Positions 8,034 through 15,771 of a DNA stretch of 64,000 nucleotides are shown piece by piece. The position numbers and the translations under genes were made by a program. The notes beneath the pieces are model-generated. The model saw only the letters and a list, made by a program, of their open reading frames with translations, searched no databases and was not told the origin of the DNA. Within the stretch, counting starts at the first letter, position 1. Each line of letters starts with the position of its first letter. Origin of the DNA: JACKAQ01 sp020634975 [NCBI: Calditrichia bacterium] (GTDB lineage: Bacteria; Calditrichota; Calditrichia; RBG-13-44-9); contig JACKAQ010000001.1 of the NCBI GenBank assembly GCA_020634975.1, positions 1,426,001-1,490,000 on the forward strand. The letters are read 5' to 3'.

Positions 8034-9813
8034 TCTCGACTGGACAATTATTTTACTCTTTTTTGTGGTATCGCTGACGATCGGCGTGATCGCGGCGCGC
8101 AAAGCCGGCAAAAATACGGCGGAATTTTTTCTCTCCGGCAGAAGCATGCCGTGGTGGCTGCTCGGTGTTTCGATGGTGGCAACCACATTTTCCTGCGATA
8201 CGCCCAATCTGGTAACGGATATCGTGCGCCAAAACGGCGTTTCCGGCAACTGGGCGTGGTGGGCGTTTTTGCTCACGGGCATGCTGACCGTTTTCATTTA
8301 CGCGCGGATGTGGCAACGCTCCAAAGTGCTCACCGATCTGGAATTTTACGAACTGCGCTACAGTGGAAATATGGCTGCGTTCCTTCGCGGATTCCGGGCG
8401 ATTTATCTCGGCGTGCTCTTCAATATTATGGTGATGGCTACGGTTTCGCTGGCGATGATCAAAATCGGTGCGGTGATGCTGCAATGGTCAGCGGTAAAAA
8501 CGCTGCTGATTGTTTCAACGATTACCGTGATTTACAGCGCCATCGGTGGCTTGCGCGGCATTTTGCTCACCGATTTCTTCCAATTTATTTTAGCGATGGT
8601 CGGCTCTGTCGGCGGGGCGTATATTTTGCTGCAACTGCCGCAGGTGGGCGGTTTGTCGAATCTGCTCAGCCATCCGAATGTCATTTCGCGCATCGATTTA
8701 TTCCCGGATTTTTCGAATACCGATGCCCTGTGGACGCTGCTGATTATGCCGCTGGCGGTGCAGTGGTGGAGCGTTTGGTATCCCGGTGCGGAACCGGGCG
8801 GCGGCGGTTACATCGCCCAGCGGATGCTCTCCGCCAAATCCGAAAAAGATGCCATCGGCGCGACACTCTTTTTCAACGCGGCACACTATGCGCTGCGCCC
8901 GTGGCCGTGGATTATCGTCGGGCTGGCGTCGCTGGTGGTTTTCCCGGATATCGCATCGTTACGCACGGCGTTTCCGGGTGTTGATCCGGCGATAATCCAG
9001 CACGATTTCGCTTATCCGGCGATGCTCTCTTTTCTGCCCAGCGGATTTTTGGGGCTGGTTGTCGCCGGACTGATTGCGGCGTACATGTCCACCATTTCCA
9101 CCCATCTCAACTGGGGTTCATCATACGTCGTCAACGATTTTTACCGGCGATTTGTAAAAACCGATGCCGGCGAAACCCATTACGTTTCGGTCGGGCGCAT
9201 CACAAACGTTCTGCTGATGGTGGTCACCTGCATTTTTGCGCTGCTGCTCAGCAACGCGTTGCAGGCGTTCAACATTCTGTTGCAGATCGGCGCAGGCACC
9301 GGATTGATTTTCATTCTGCGCTGGTTTTGGTGGCGAATTAACGCGTATAGCGAAATCACTGCGATGGTCGTATCTTTCGCAGTTGCGTTGTATTTCAATT
9401 TTGTGCATTCGTACACAGGATTGCCGGAACTGTCCGCATCGATGCAAATGCTCAGCGGCGTGGCAATCACAACGGTTGCATGGGTAATCGTCACTTTTTT
9501 AACCAAACCGGCGGATATGAAAACGCTGGCAAAATTCCACAAACTGGTGCAGCCGGGCGGTCCGGGCTGGGAAGTGGTTCGCGAAGCATCCCGCAATTTG
9601 AATCTGCCGGAAGCACAGGAATTACAATCCGGCTGGCGGGTGCCGCAGGGTATTTTGGGAATGGTTATGGGCTGCCTCGGTGTGTATAGCTTGCTGTTCG
9701 CCACCGGTTACTGGATTTACGGCAACACAACGCCAGCAATCGCGATGACCGTTTTGGCGATTACAATGATGGTCGGTTTGCTGAAACTGTGGCCAAAACT
9801 GAGCAGCGAATAG
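8020..9813 (+). CDS. Sodium:solute symporter (SSS family)
   Basis: A 597-residue inner-membrane protein with many hydrophobic helices, consistent with the 13-14 segment SSS fold. The start MVLNNLDWTIILLFFVVSL places the first helix at once, and the ATG at 8020 lies within the end of the nucleotidyltransferase gene. Family features are GKNTAEFFLSGRSMPWWLLG (about 28-47), which opens many sugar-type SSS proteins, and ADMKTLAKFHKLVQPGGPGW (about 495-514) in the late cytoplasmic loop. It imports a solute with Na+. As the last gene of the sugar operon, before a strong terminator, it most likely brings in the sugar handled by the preceding enzymes. Confidence 0.88.
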   Translation: MVLNNLDWTIILLFFVVSLTIGVIAARKAGKNTAEFFLSGRSMPWWLLGVSMVATTFSCDTPNLVTDIVRQNGVSGNWAWWAFLLTGMLTVFIYARMWQRSKVLTDLEFYELRYSGNMAAFLRGFRAIYLGVLFNIMVMATVSLAMIKIGAVMLQWSAVKTLLIVSTITVIYSAIGGLRGILLTDFFQFILAMVGSVGGAYILLQLPQVGGLSNLLSHPNVISRIDLFPDFSNTDALWTLLIMPLAVQWWSVWYPGAEPGGGGYIAQRMLSAKSEKDAIGATLFFNAAHYALRPWPWIIVGLASLVVFPDIASLRTAFPGVDPAIIQHDFAYPAMLSFLPSGFLGLVVAGLIAAYMSTISTHLNWGSSYVVNDFYRRFVKTDAGETHYVSVGRITNVLLMVVTCIFALLLSNALQAFNILLQIGAGTGLIFILRWFWWRINAYSEITAMVVSFAVALYFNFVHSYTGLPELSASMQMLSGVAITTVAWVIVTFLTKPADMKTLAKFHKLVQPGGPGWEVVREASRNLNLPEAQELQSGWRVPQGILGMVMGCLGVYSLLFATGYWIYGNTTPAIAMTVLAITMMVGLLKLWPKLSSE

Positions 9814-9835
9814 ATTCGCAACTAATCTGAGTACA

Positions 9836-9878
9836 AAAAAAACGGGATCGTTGAATAATCAGCGATCCCGTTTTTTTA
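9836..9878. terminator. Bidirectional intrinsic terminator
   Basis: CGGGATCGTTGA and TCAGCGATCCCG form a 12-bp stem with one wobble pair and an ATAA loop. An A run lies to the left and seven T to the right. It closes the symporter operon and, read on the other strand, the NmrA gene that ends at 9909. Confidence 0.9.
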
Positions 9879-9908
9879 TATCATGTTTTCAATTGAATTT
9901 GAAGCGCG

Positions 9909-10856
9909 CTACTCTATCGGAATACGACTTTTATTATTCGCCAGCCACGATTCAAAATCTTGCAGCGCCGGATTTAGCGCACGGGATTCATCCAGTTTGC
10001 GGGCGTCGCAAAAATCTGTGTTAAAATCGCGTTTGAACTGGAACATATTCCCGAGATCATCCGCGCCCGGGAAGCCGAAACTGCGGTACACAGCCGGATC
10101 TATCGCATTGTATTGCACGGGTTTGCCGATCGCTTTGGCAAATGCGGCGGCCATTTCGTCACCGGTCAGATGTTCGCCGGCAATGCCCACGGTTTTACCG
10201 ATATATGTATCGCCAGCCTTGAAAATGCCGAACGCACATTTGCCGATATCTTCCGCCGCGATGCCCGGTAATTTTTTGTCACCCATCGGGAAAGTAATTG
10301 CCAATTTGCCATCTTCACCGGCTTTCGGACCCATCCCGAAATAGATAAAATTATCCCAATAAAACGAGGTATTCAACAGCGTTACCGGCACCAATTTGCT
10401 GAATATCGCGTTGGCTTCGCCTTTTGCGTCGAAGTGTGGCACTTTGTATTTTTCCATCAGCGTGGGCATGCGGTCATCACTGAGCGGCACCCAGTTTCGG
10501 GTATCTTCGAGCGTGGACCAAACCACATGTTTCACACCGGCAGATTTTGCGGCTTCCGCCATCGCTTTGGCATGTGCCAATTCTTTTTCCGGCGAAAAAT
10601 GCTCCCAAAAAAACGTGACGCAATAAGCGCCGTATGCACCTGCGAACGCTTTTTTCAGACTTTCCGGATTATCTGCATCCGCAGCAACAACTTCGACACC
10701 CTGTTTTGCCAATGCTTTGGCTTTGTCTGAATTTACATCCCGGGTAATTGCACGTGCGGCAAACTCACCGCTTTTATCGTTCATAATTGCCTGAACCAGA
10801 CCGCCACCCTGTGCACCGGTAGCGCCCATAACCGCAATTATTTTTTTAAAAGCCAT
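9909..10856 (-). CDS. NmrA-like NAD(P)-binding protein
   Basis: A 315-residue protein of the atypical short-chain dehydrogenase/NmrA group. It opens with MAFKKIIAVMGATGAQGGGL, the dinucleotide-binding GxxGxxG loop, followed by RAITRDV, where the Arg favours NADP(H). HVVWSTLEDT (about 110-120) corresponds to the active-site strand; the catalytic Tyr-x-x-x-Lys of true SDRs is not evident. Such proteins act as redox sensors or NADPH-dependent reductases. Two ATGs are near the start. The second (10856) is preferred, because the AAGGAG ribosome site touches the first and stands 6 nt from the second. It is monocistronic, with a terminator just downstream. Confidence 0.85.
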   Translation of the reverse strand: MAFKKIIAVMGATGAQGGGLVQAIMNDKSGEFAARAITRDVNSDKAKALAKQGVEVVAADADNPESLKKAFAGAYGAYCVTFFWEHFSPEKELAHAKAMAEAAKSAGVKHVVWSTLEDTRNWVPLSDDRMPTLMEKYKVPHFDAKGEANAIFSKLVPVTLLNTSFYWDNFIYFGMGPKAGEDGKLAITFPMGDKKLPGIAAEDIGKCAFGIFKAGDTYIGKTVGIAGEHLTGDEMAAAFAKAIGKPVQYNAIDPAVYRSFGFPGADDLGNMFQFKRDFNTDFCDARKLDESRALNPALQDFESWLANNKSRIPIE

Positions 10857-11037
10857 AATCATCTCCTTTTGTTGAAATTTGAAAAAATTATCCCTGCAAA
10901 ACGGTTCGTTCAGCGGGACATTTATCGCATTTCCAAAAATAATGAAAACCAGCGGCTAAGTGTAAAAATGTTTTTTTCTGCTATAAAATTATCAACCGGA
11001 TGTCTGTGGCGAAAATAGGTAACACCGTTAACGAAAA

Positions 11038-12450
11038 TTATTCCGGACATTGCACCAATTCATTTTCCGCTACCGTTTCCGTCGGGCGATTCGGTTTTAT
11101 CTTCGAAAGCACCGCTTCCAGCAATGGCAGTGTGGCATTGAGATGACGGGTTTTGATGATAAAATTCCAGACCGGCTCAAATTTTTTCCAGCCGCTGGTG
11201 TATGCAAGATGTTTTACTGTATGTTTAAAATTGTCGTGCGAAACGCCTGCGCGGAAAATATTTGCCCAACTGTAAAATTCGCGATACGACCAGTCGTAAC
11301 CGTTTTTCAGCACCTCCGGCGATAATTTTACCGGCTTGTAAACCACGCTGCGGGTATCGTACAAATCCCAGTTGCGTGTCACAATTCTGCCAGCACTTTC
11401 CATTTGCTGATACAACCGCGTTCCGGGATACGGCGTCAAAATGTGATATGTGGCGGTGGTCAATCCATTTTGCACGCCCCATTCAACGGTATGTTTGAAC
11501 ACATCGGCGTCGTCATCGTCCAGCCCGAAAACGAAGCTGCCGTTGATCATGATACCCAGATCGTGCAGTCGTTGAATAGCTTTTCGATAATCGCGCCCGA
11601 GGTTTTGTTTTTTGTTACTGGCTCGCAGATTTTCCGGACTGAGCGTTTCGAACCCCACAAACAAGCTGCGCAGCCCGGCTGCGGCGGCTTTTTCCACCAG
11701 ATTTCCCCGCAAAATAGAATCAACCGTTGCGGCACCCTGAAACACACGATTCATCCCGGACATGCCATCAAACAGGGCAGACGCAAAACGGCGATTACCA
11801 AACAAATGATCATCCAGAAAATACAAATGCCGCCCGGGCAGCCGCTCAATTTCCGCCAAAGCCGCATCCACCTGCTGAACGTAAAATGATTTTCCGCCTT
11901 CAAAAAAAGCATCTTTGTAACAGAAATCGCAGTGATGCGGGCAGCCGCGCGTCACTACAATTGAATTGGGAACGAGGTAGCGATTACGTTTGATCAAGTC
12001 GCGCCGGATCGGCGGAATTTCTTCGATGGTGCGAAGCGCTGAAAAATAGCTGGGCTGCGGATTGCCATTGCGAAAATCGCGCAAAAATTGCGGAAATGTT
12101 GCTTCGCCAGGACCGAGAAAAATGGCGTCGGCGTGCTGGGCAGCTTCCTCCGGCAGCGATGTGACATGCAGCCCGCCCAGCGCAACAAACGCACCTTTTT
12201 TCCGGTAATGATCGGCAATTTTGTATGCCCGGAACGCGTTGGTAATGTATACCTGGATGATTACGAGATCCGGTTCATCGTTGAAATTTAATTCCTCAAC
12301 ATGCTCATCCCGCAGATCAATCTCATCGTCATCCGATAGATATGCAGCAAGTGTGGCCAGCCCCAACGGCGGGAACAGTGAATATTTGATGGGTCGCCAA
12401 TACGGGCTTTTTGCTTCTGTCAGCGCCGGGAGAATCATTTTTACTTTCAC
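11038..12450 (-). CDS. B12-binding domain radical SAM protein
   Basis: A 470-residue protein. Residues about 5-125 form a cobalamin-binding fold without a clear His ligand (FPPLGLATLAAYL, DLVIIQVY, FVALGGLHVTSLPEE). The radical SAM core has the 4Fe-4S motif CPHHCDFC (about 170), and then FLDDHLFG, LFVGFET and ITPYPGT-like LTPYPGTRLY. Members reductively cleave SAM and often methylate or rearrange lipids, phosphonates or antibiotics; nothing here fixes the substrate. The start is the GTG at 12450, with AAAGGA about 7 nt upstream; a longer reading would run through the two palindromic sites at 12483-12530, which are better explained as operators. It is divergent from the BlaI gene. Confidence 0.85.
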   Translation of the reverse strand: MKVKMILPALTEAKSPYWRPIKYSLFPPLGLATLAAYLSDDDEIDLRDEHVEELNFNDEPDLVIIQVYITNAFRAYKIADHYRKKGAFVALGGLHVTSLPEEAAQHADAIFLGPGEATFPQFLRDFRNGNPQPSYFSALRTIEEIPPIRRDLIKRNRYLVPNSIVVTRGCPHHCDFCYKDAFFEGGKSFYVQQVDAALAEIERLPGRHLYFLDDHLFGNRRFASALFDGMSGMNRVFQGAATVDSILRGNLVEKAAAAGLRSLFVGFETLSPENLRASNKKQNLGRDYRKAIQRLHDLGIMINGSFVFGLDDDDADVFKHTVEWGVQNGLTTATYHILTPYPGTRLYQQMESAGRIVTRNWDLYDTRSVVYKPVKLSPEVLKNGYDWSYREFYSWANIFRAGVSHDNFKHTVKHLAYTSGWKKFEPVWNFIIKTRHLNATLPLLEAVLSKIKPNRPTETVAENELVQCPE

Positions 12451-12482
12451 AGGCAAATCCTTTTCTTTTCGAATTGATTTCA

Positions 12483-12530
12483 CTTTGCATTGCAAAGCAA
12501 AACTAAAACAAACTACTTTGCATTGCAAAG
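12483..12530. promoter_or_regulatory. Twin palindromic operator-like sites upstream of the radical SAM gene
   Basis: The 15-mer CTTTGCATTGCAAAG is present identically at 12483-12497 and 12516-12530. It is a 7-bp inverted repeat around one base. The start-to-start distance is 33 bp, about three helical turns, so dimers would sit on the same DNA face. The second copy extends to TA...TA on both sides. The location, 33-80 bp ahead of the GTG at 12450 on the minus strand, fits a repressor site. No regulator can be assigned. Confidence 0.6.
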
Positions 12531-12556
12531 TAAATTTATGAATTGCAAAATTTTTC

Positions 12557-12610
12557 TTGCAAAAAAATTGGAACCTTGCTATACTACACGCGTAGAACTA
12601 CGGGTGTAGT
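12557..12610 (+). promoter_or_regulatory. Promoter of blaI-like operon with overlapping BlaI/MecI-type operator
   Basis: TTGCAA (12557-12562) and TATACT (12580-12585) are spaced 17 bp apart. From within the -10 box runs a long dyad: ACTACACGCGTAG (12583-12595) and CTACGGGTGTAGT (12598-12610), with 12 of 13 positions symmetric. BlaI/MecI repressors bind dyads rich in TACA/TGTA, and this site would block transcription start of their own gene. Confidence 0.7.
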
Positions 12611-12624
12611 TGAAAATCAGATAC

Positions 12625-12664
12625 AAACCCCTCTAAATCTCCCCTTGGTAAAGGGAGACTTTAG
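12625..12664. repeat. C/G-rich hairpin resembling a dispersed repeat
   Basis: TCTCCCCTT and AAAGGGAGA flank GGT and form a stem with one or two mismatches, inside a stretch that reads ACCCCTCTAAATCTCCCC. Such units are common dispersed repeats in environmental genomes; only one copy was seen in this window. It lies in the leader of the BlaI mRNA. Confidence 0.4.
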
Positions 12665-12677
12665 TGAAGGAAAGCAA

Positions 12678-13070
12678 ATGGCGAAAAAAGATATCACACT
12701 CAGCGAACAGCAAATGGAAATCATGCGGGTGCTCTGGCGCGGCGGTGAAGCCACGGTGCAAGACGTCCGCGAGGCGCTCTCAAAAGATAAACCGCTGGCA
12801 ACCACCACGGTCGCAACCATGCTCTCGCGGCTGGAAAAACGCGGCATCATCGATCACAAAACCGATGAGCGCCAATACGTGTATTTCCCGCTCGTCAGCG
12901 AAAACGAGGTGCGTCGCTCGATGGTGAAAGACCTGGTGAGCAACGTGTTTCGCGGTGATTTTGCCGCGCTGATGAGCCATCTCGTGAAAGAATCGGAAAT
13001 TGACCCGGACGATCTCGAATCGCTCAAACAAATGATCGACGAACAGGAAAAAAAGGAGGATCAGCAATGA
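12678..13070 (+). CDS. BlaI/MecI/CopY-family repressor
   Basis: A 130-residue winged-helix repressor. LSEQQMEIMRVLW opens the first helix, and VQDVREALS...LATTTVATMLSRLEKRGII (residues about 27-57) is the recognition region highly typical of BlaI/MecI. The C-terminal half forms the dimerisation helices. BlaI proteins are inactivated by proteolysis through a BlaR1-type sensor, and the next gene is an M56 metallopeptidase overlapping by 4 nt (ATGA). The ATG at 12678 has GAAGGAAA at good spacing; the longer upstream reading would cover the operator and repeat. It probably represses its own operon through the dyad at 12583-12610. Confidence 0.93.
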   Translation: MAKKDITLSEQQMEIMRVLWRGGEATVQDVREALSKDKPLATTTVATMLSRLEKRGIIDHKTDERQYVYFPLVSENEVRRSMVKDLVSNVFRGDFAALMSHLVKESEIDPDDLESLKQMIDEQEKKEDQQ

Positions 13071-14548
13071 TTCAACTCTCCCCGTTTCTCGATCAGCTTC
13101 ACACGATTATTCCCGCGCTGGCAACCTGGCTGCTCACCTATCTGGTGCACAGCAGCATTTTGCTGGCAATCGTTTGGGGCATTTCCCGATGGCTGACCGC
13201 TCACCAGCAACAATTGCGCGATATGCTCTGGAAAATTGCGCTGGTTGGCGGAATCATCACGGCATCGGTGCAAATTTTCGGGAATATCGATCCGGCCGGC
13301 GGCAGCTATTCGCTGTCGTCACAGGATGATGCGCTCGCAAAACTCCGATCGCGATTGCCGAAAAACGAGCACATCGACAAACTGGCGCAGCAGTGCACAT
13401 CTGAAATCGGTGCTGAATCGCCAAAAATGCTCATGCTTTCCGCAGAAGTTGAAAAAACATTCACTGTTGAAGTGAACGCCGAAGCCGTTGAAACAGCATT
13501 CAGCGATGCGCTGCAGGACAGCCTGAAAAAGCAGTTGAGCATCCGCTGGGCTGCGAAAACCGATTCCGGCGCATTCGGTAACAGCGATATCGATTCGGTG
13601 ATGGCATCGTTCGGCAACCTCAGTTTACCGTTGTCACAGCGCGTTTTTGAAATTGACGCCAGCAAAAATAATATTCAGGAAATGACGTTGTACGAATTCG
13701 GCTGGATGCACTGGCTGACAGTCGCGTGGCTGCTCGGCGCCGGATTTTTCGCGATGCGTTTTTATTTTTCCCGCAAAGCGATGCGCGAATTGCTCGATGA
13801 TCGCCGGGCGATTGTCGATGGCGAAGCGCGCAAATTGCTCACGGAAATTTGCCGCAACGCCGGATTTCGGCGCCATATCCGCCTGTCCGCATCGCCGTTT
13901 CTGGACAGCCCGATTGCCATTTCCCAAAACGAAATTTGTCTGCCGGAACGCGCTCTTGTCGAGCTTTCCGCCGAACAGCAGCGAACGATGCTGGCGCACG
14001 AAACCGGTCATCTGCTGCGGCTCGATCCGCTCTGGCTGCACATTTGCGCGGTGCTGGATATCCTCTTTTTCTTCCAGCCCGGCAACCGTTTGGCGCGCCG
14101 CGAATTGCAGGACGCCGCCGAATATCTTTGCGATGACTGGGCGATTCGCAGTACCGGACAATCCGTTCAGCTCGCGAAATGCCTCACCGCCGTTGCCGGA
14201 TGGATTCACGCGAAGCCGCAATTTGCCTATGTTGCGGGAATGGCAGCCGGAAAATCGGCGCTGGCGCGACGCGTGCAACGCATTTTGCAGCACAATCAGC
14301 GCGATGGACATTCCGGTAAATTCGGCGCCGCACTCGCCGCTGTGATGCTGCTTTCCGCGATCAGTTGGGCAGCACCGAAAATTTCACCGGAAATTTTTAA
14401 AGCGCAGGTGTTCATCGTGCAATCCAACGATTTCCCGGACAAAAATGTGGAAATCCAAAGCGTGATCGTTCAGGATGATGTGTTCACTACACAAAAGGGG
14501 AATTCGCTGCAAATGAACGTAACCCGGCAGTTGAAAACGATAGAATAA
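13067..14548 (+). CDS. BlaR1-type M56 family membrane metallopeptidase
   Basis: A 493-residue membrane protein partnered with the BlaI repressor. N-terminal helices at about 12-40 and 50-70 (LLTYLVHSSILLAIVWG) and another at about 215-235 surround a long insert. The zinc site is HETGH (about 311-315, matching HExxH), with E-L-Q-D-A-A-E-Y-L-C-D-D-W downstream holding the third ligand. A late helix (FGAALAAVMLLSAISWAA) leads to a short extracytoplasmic tail. The penicillin-binding sensor domain of true BlaR1 is absent, so the signal is unlikely to be a beta-lactam bound by this protein. It is expected to cleave the repressor on signal and turn on downstream genes (family knowledge plus inference). 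Confidence 0.9.
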   Translation: MIQLSPFLDQLHTIIPALATWLLTYLVHSSILLAIVWGISRWLTAHQQQLRDMLWKIALVGGIITASVQIFGNIDPAGGSYSLSSQDDALAKLRSRLPKNEHIDKLAQQCTSEIGAESPKMLMLSAEVEKTFTVEVNAEAVETAFSDALQDSLKKQLSIRWAAKTDSGAFGNSDIDSVMASFGNLSLPLSQRVFEIDASKNNIQEMTLYEFGWMHWLTVAWLLGAGFFAMRFYFSRKAMRELLDDRRAIVDGEARKLLTEICRNAGFRRHIRLSASPFLDSPIAISQNEICLPERALVELSAEQQRTMLAHETGHLLRLDPLWLHICAVLDILFFFQPGNRLARRELQDAAEYLCDDWAIRSTGQSVQLAKCLTAVAGWIHAKPQFAYVAGMAAGKSALARRVQRILQHNQRDGHSGKFGAALAAVMLLSAISWAAPKISPEIFKAQVFIVQSNDFPDKNVEIQSVIVQDDVFTTQKGNSLQMNVTRQLKTIE

Positions 14549-14763
14549 AGCGGATATGTTTATCCTTTATCCCTGATCCTTTGTTCATTTCAACGCCGTT
14601 AGAATATTCTGTTAATTAAGAAATAACAACTATTTAACGACACAATAATCAACCCGTCGATTTTGATTTTCGCAAAATCGAACAGGATTTCTTTGGCCAT
14701 TTTTGAACCCAAAAAAGAGTATTTGTTTAGTGAAATGATCATTTAAGTGCAAAAAAAAATGGA

Positions 14764-14819
14764 GATTCCTGCCTTCGCAGGAATGACATAGTGGGGTCAT
14801 TCCTGCGAAGGCAGGAATC
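14764..14819. repeat. Inverted pair of a palindromic dispersed repeat
   Basis: A 24-bp unit at 14764-14787 is followed 8 nt later by its exact reverse complement at 14796-14819. The core, ATTCCTGCGAAGGCAGGAAT, is itself a hairpin with a GAAG loop. The same 24-mer recurs at 15710-15733 and 18191-18214. The 329-bp gap 14549-14877 also holds TTTATCCTTTATCC at 14559-14572 and otherwise nothing I can support. Confidence 0.85.
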
Positions 14820-14877
14820 CCCGGCAATTCTCCAAATTTCTAAAATGCTACAATACTACAAAACAGGAGTTTTAACG

Positions 14878-15659
14878 ATGAAAATAATCAGCAAAATTGC
14901 CCTGGTTTGCCTGCTGGCAACCGTGTTTTCACAGATGTTCGCACAAAACTGGAGCCAAAAACGCGAGGTCGAAATGAAGATCGAGGGCGAGCCCTTCAAC
15001 CTTGCGGAACTCGGTGCGGTGATCGTTTCCGACGGCGAAACGATCAAATTTCTGCATGTTTCCGACGCGGCGCAGCGACCGGCTGCTTATCGCGATATCG
15101 ACGCAAAATCCGATGACGAAGTGCTGATGATGAACGGCAAACGCATCCGCGATACTGCCACGCTCAAAAAAATGTATGATGAACTGGCGATCGGCGATGC
15201 CGTGAAAATCGGTGTGCGGCGCGGCGAACAGATGTTCATTCTCGATTTCCCGAAAATCGATCCGAAAGATGCCCCAAAAATGATGATGCGCATGGTCGTC
15301 GATGACGGCAGCGGCAACACTGATGAAATGACTTTCGGCGCGGAAGACATTTTCCCGGCGATGGAGTTGCAAATGTTGTTTACGATGGAAGACGGCAAGT
15401 TGATCGCGCGCCCCACTCACGAATTTAAACCCGGAAAATCAACGGTTTGGACATCGCCGAAGGCGACGTAATTACGGCGATCAATGGCAAAACGATTAAA
15501 TCGCTGGATGATTTCCGCGAGGCGTACGCCGCCATCGCCGTTGGCGAAACGGTCAAATTGAGCGCTGATCGCAACGGCAAAACGGTCACATCCAATTTCA
15601 AAAAACCGGAACCGGTTGCCGGCGGCGGCAGGATGATGATCAAACGGGAAAGCAATTGA
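14878..15659 (+). pseudogene. Exported PDZ-domain protein with a single-base frameshift
   Basis: The ATG at 14878, with AGGAG 8 nt upstream, starts a signal peptide (MKIISKIALVCLLATVFSQMFAQ). A first PDZ-like region follows (DAKSDDEVLMMNGKRIRD, residues about 74-91). The visible frame stops at about 15471, but the next frame continues with GLDIAEGDVITAINGKTI and FREAYAAIAVGETVKLSADR, a second PDZ domain, to 15659. Adding one A to the AAAA run at 15435-15438 joins the halves as PGKINGLDIAEGD. So the intact gene is a two-PDZ periplasmic protein of about 260 residues. It sits between the M56 peptidase and a NEW3 membrane protein. It may be a real break or a sequencing error. Confidence 0.75.
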
Positions 15660-15709
15660 CAAAATTAAACTGTCAGGAATCCGCGCCCAACGCAGCAGAA
15701 AGATTTTCT

Positions 15710-15733
15710 GTCATTCCTGCGAAGGCAGGAATC
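15710..15733. repeat. Copy of the 24-bp palindromic repeat
   Basis: Exact copy of the unit at 14796-14819, in the same orientation, between the PDZ and NEW3 genes. Confidence 0.85.
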
Positions 15734-15771
15734 TCCTAACACTACAAAAAGTTGACAAAAGTGCAAACCAA

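Noticed and set aside
12483-12530. Two identical repeats considered as a CRISPR array
   Set aside because: Only two units, 18-bp spacing, palindromic, located in a promoter and no cas genes nearby.
12678-14548. BlaI/M56 pair read as a beta-lactam resistance system
   Set aside because: The M56 protein lacks a penicillin-binding sensor domain and the nearby hydrolase is a generic class C-like peptidase/esterase type.
14630-14827. Small minus-strand frame beginning MPGIPAFAGMT
   Set aside because: This is the translation of the 24-bp palindromic repeat, a known kind of false gene.
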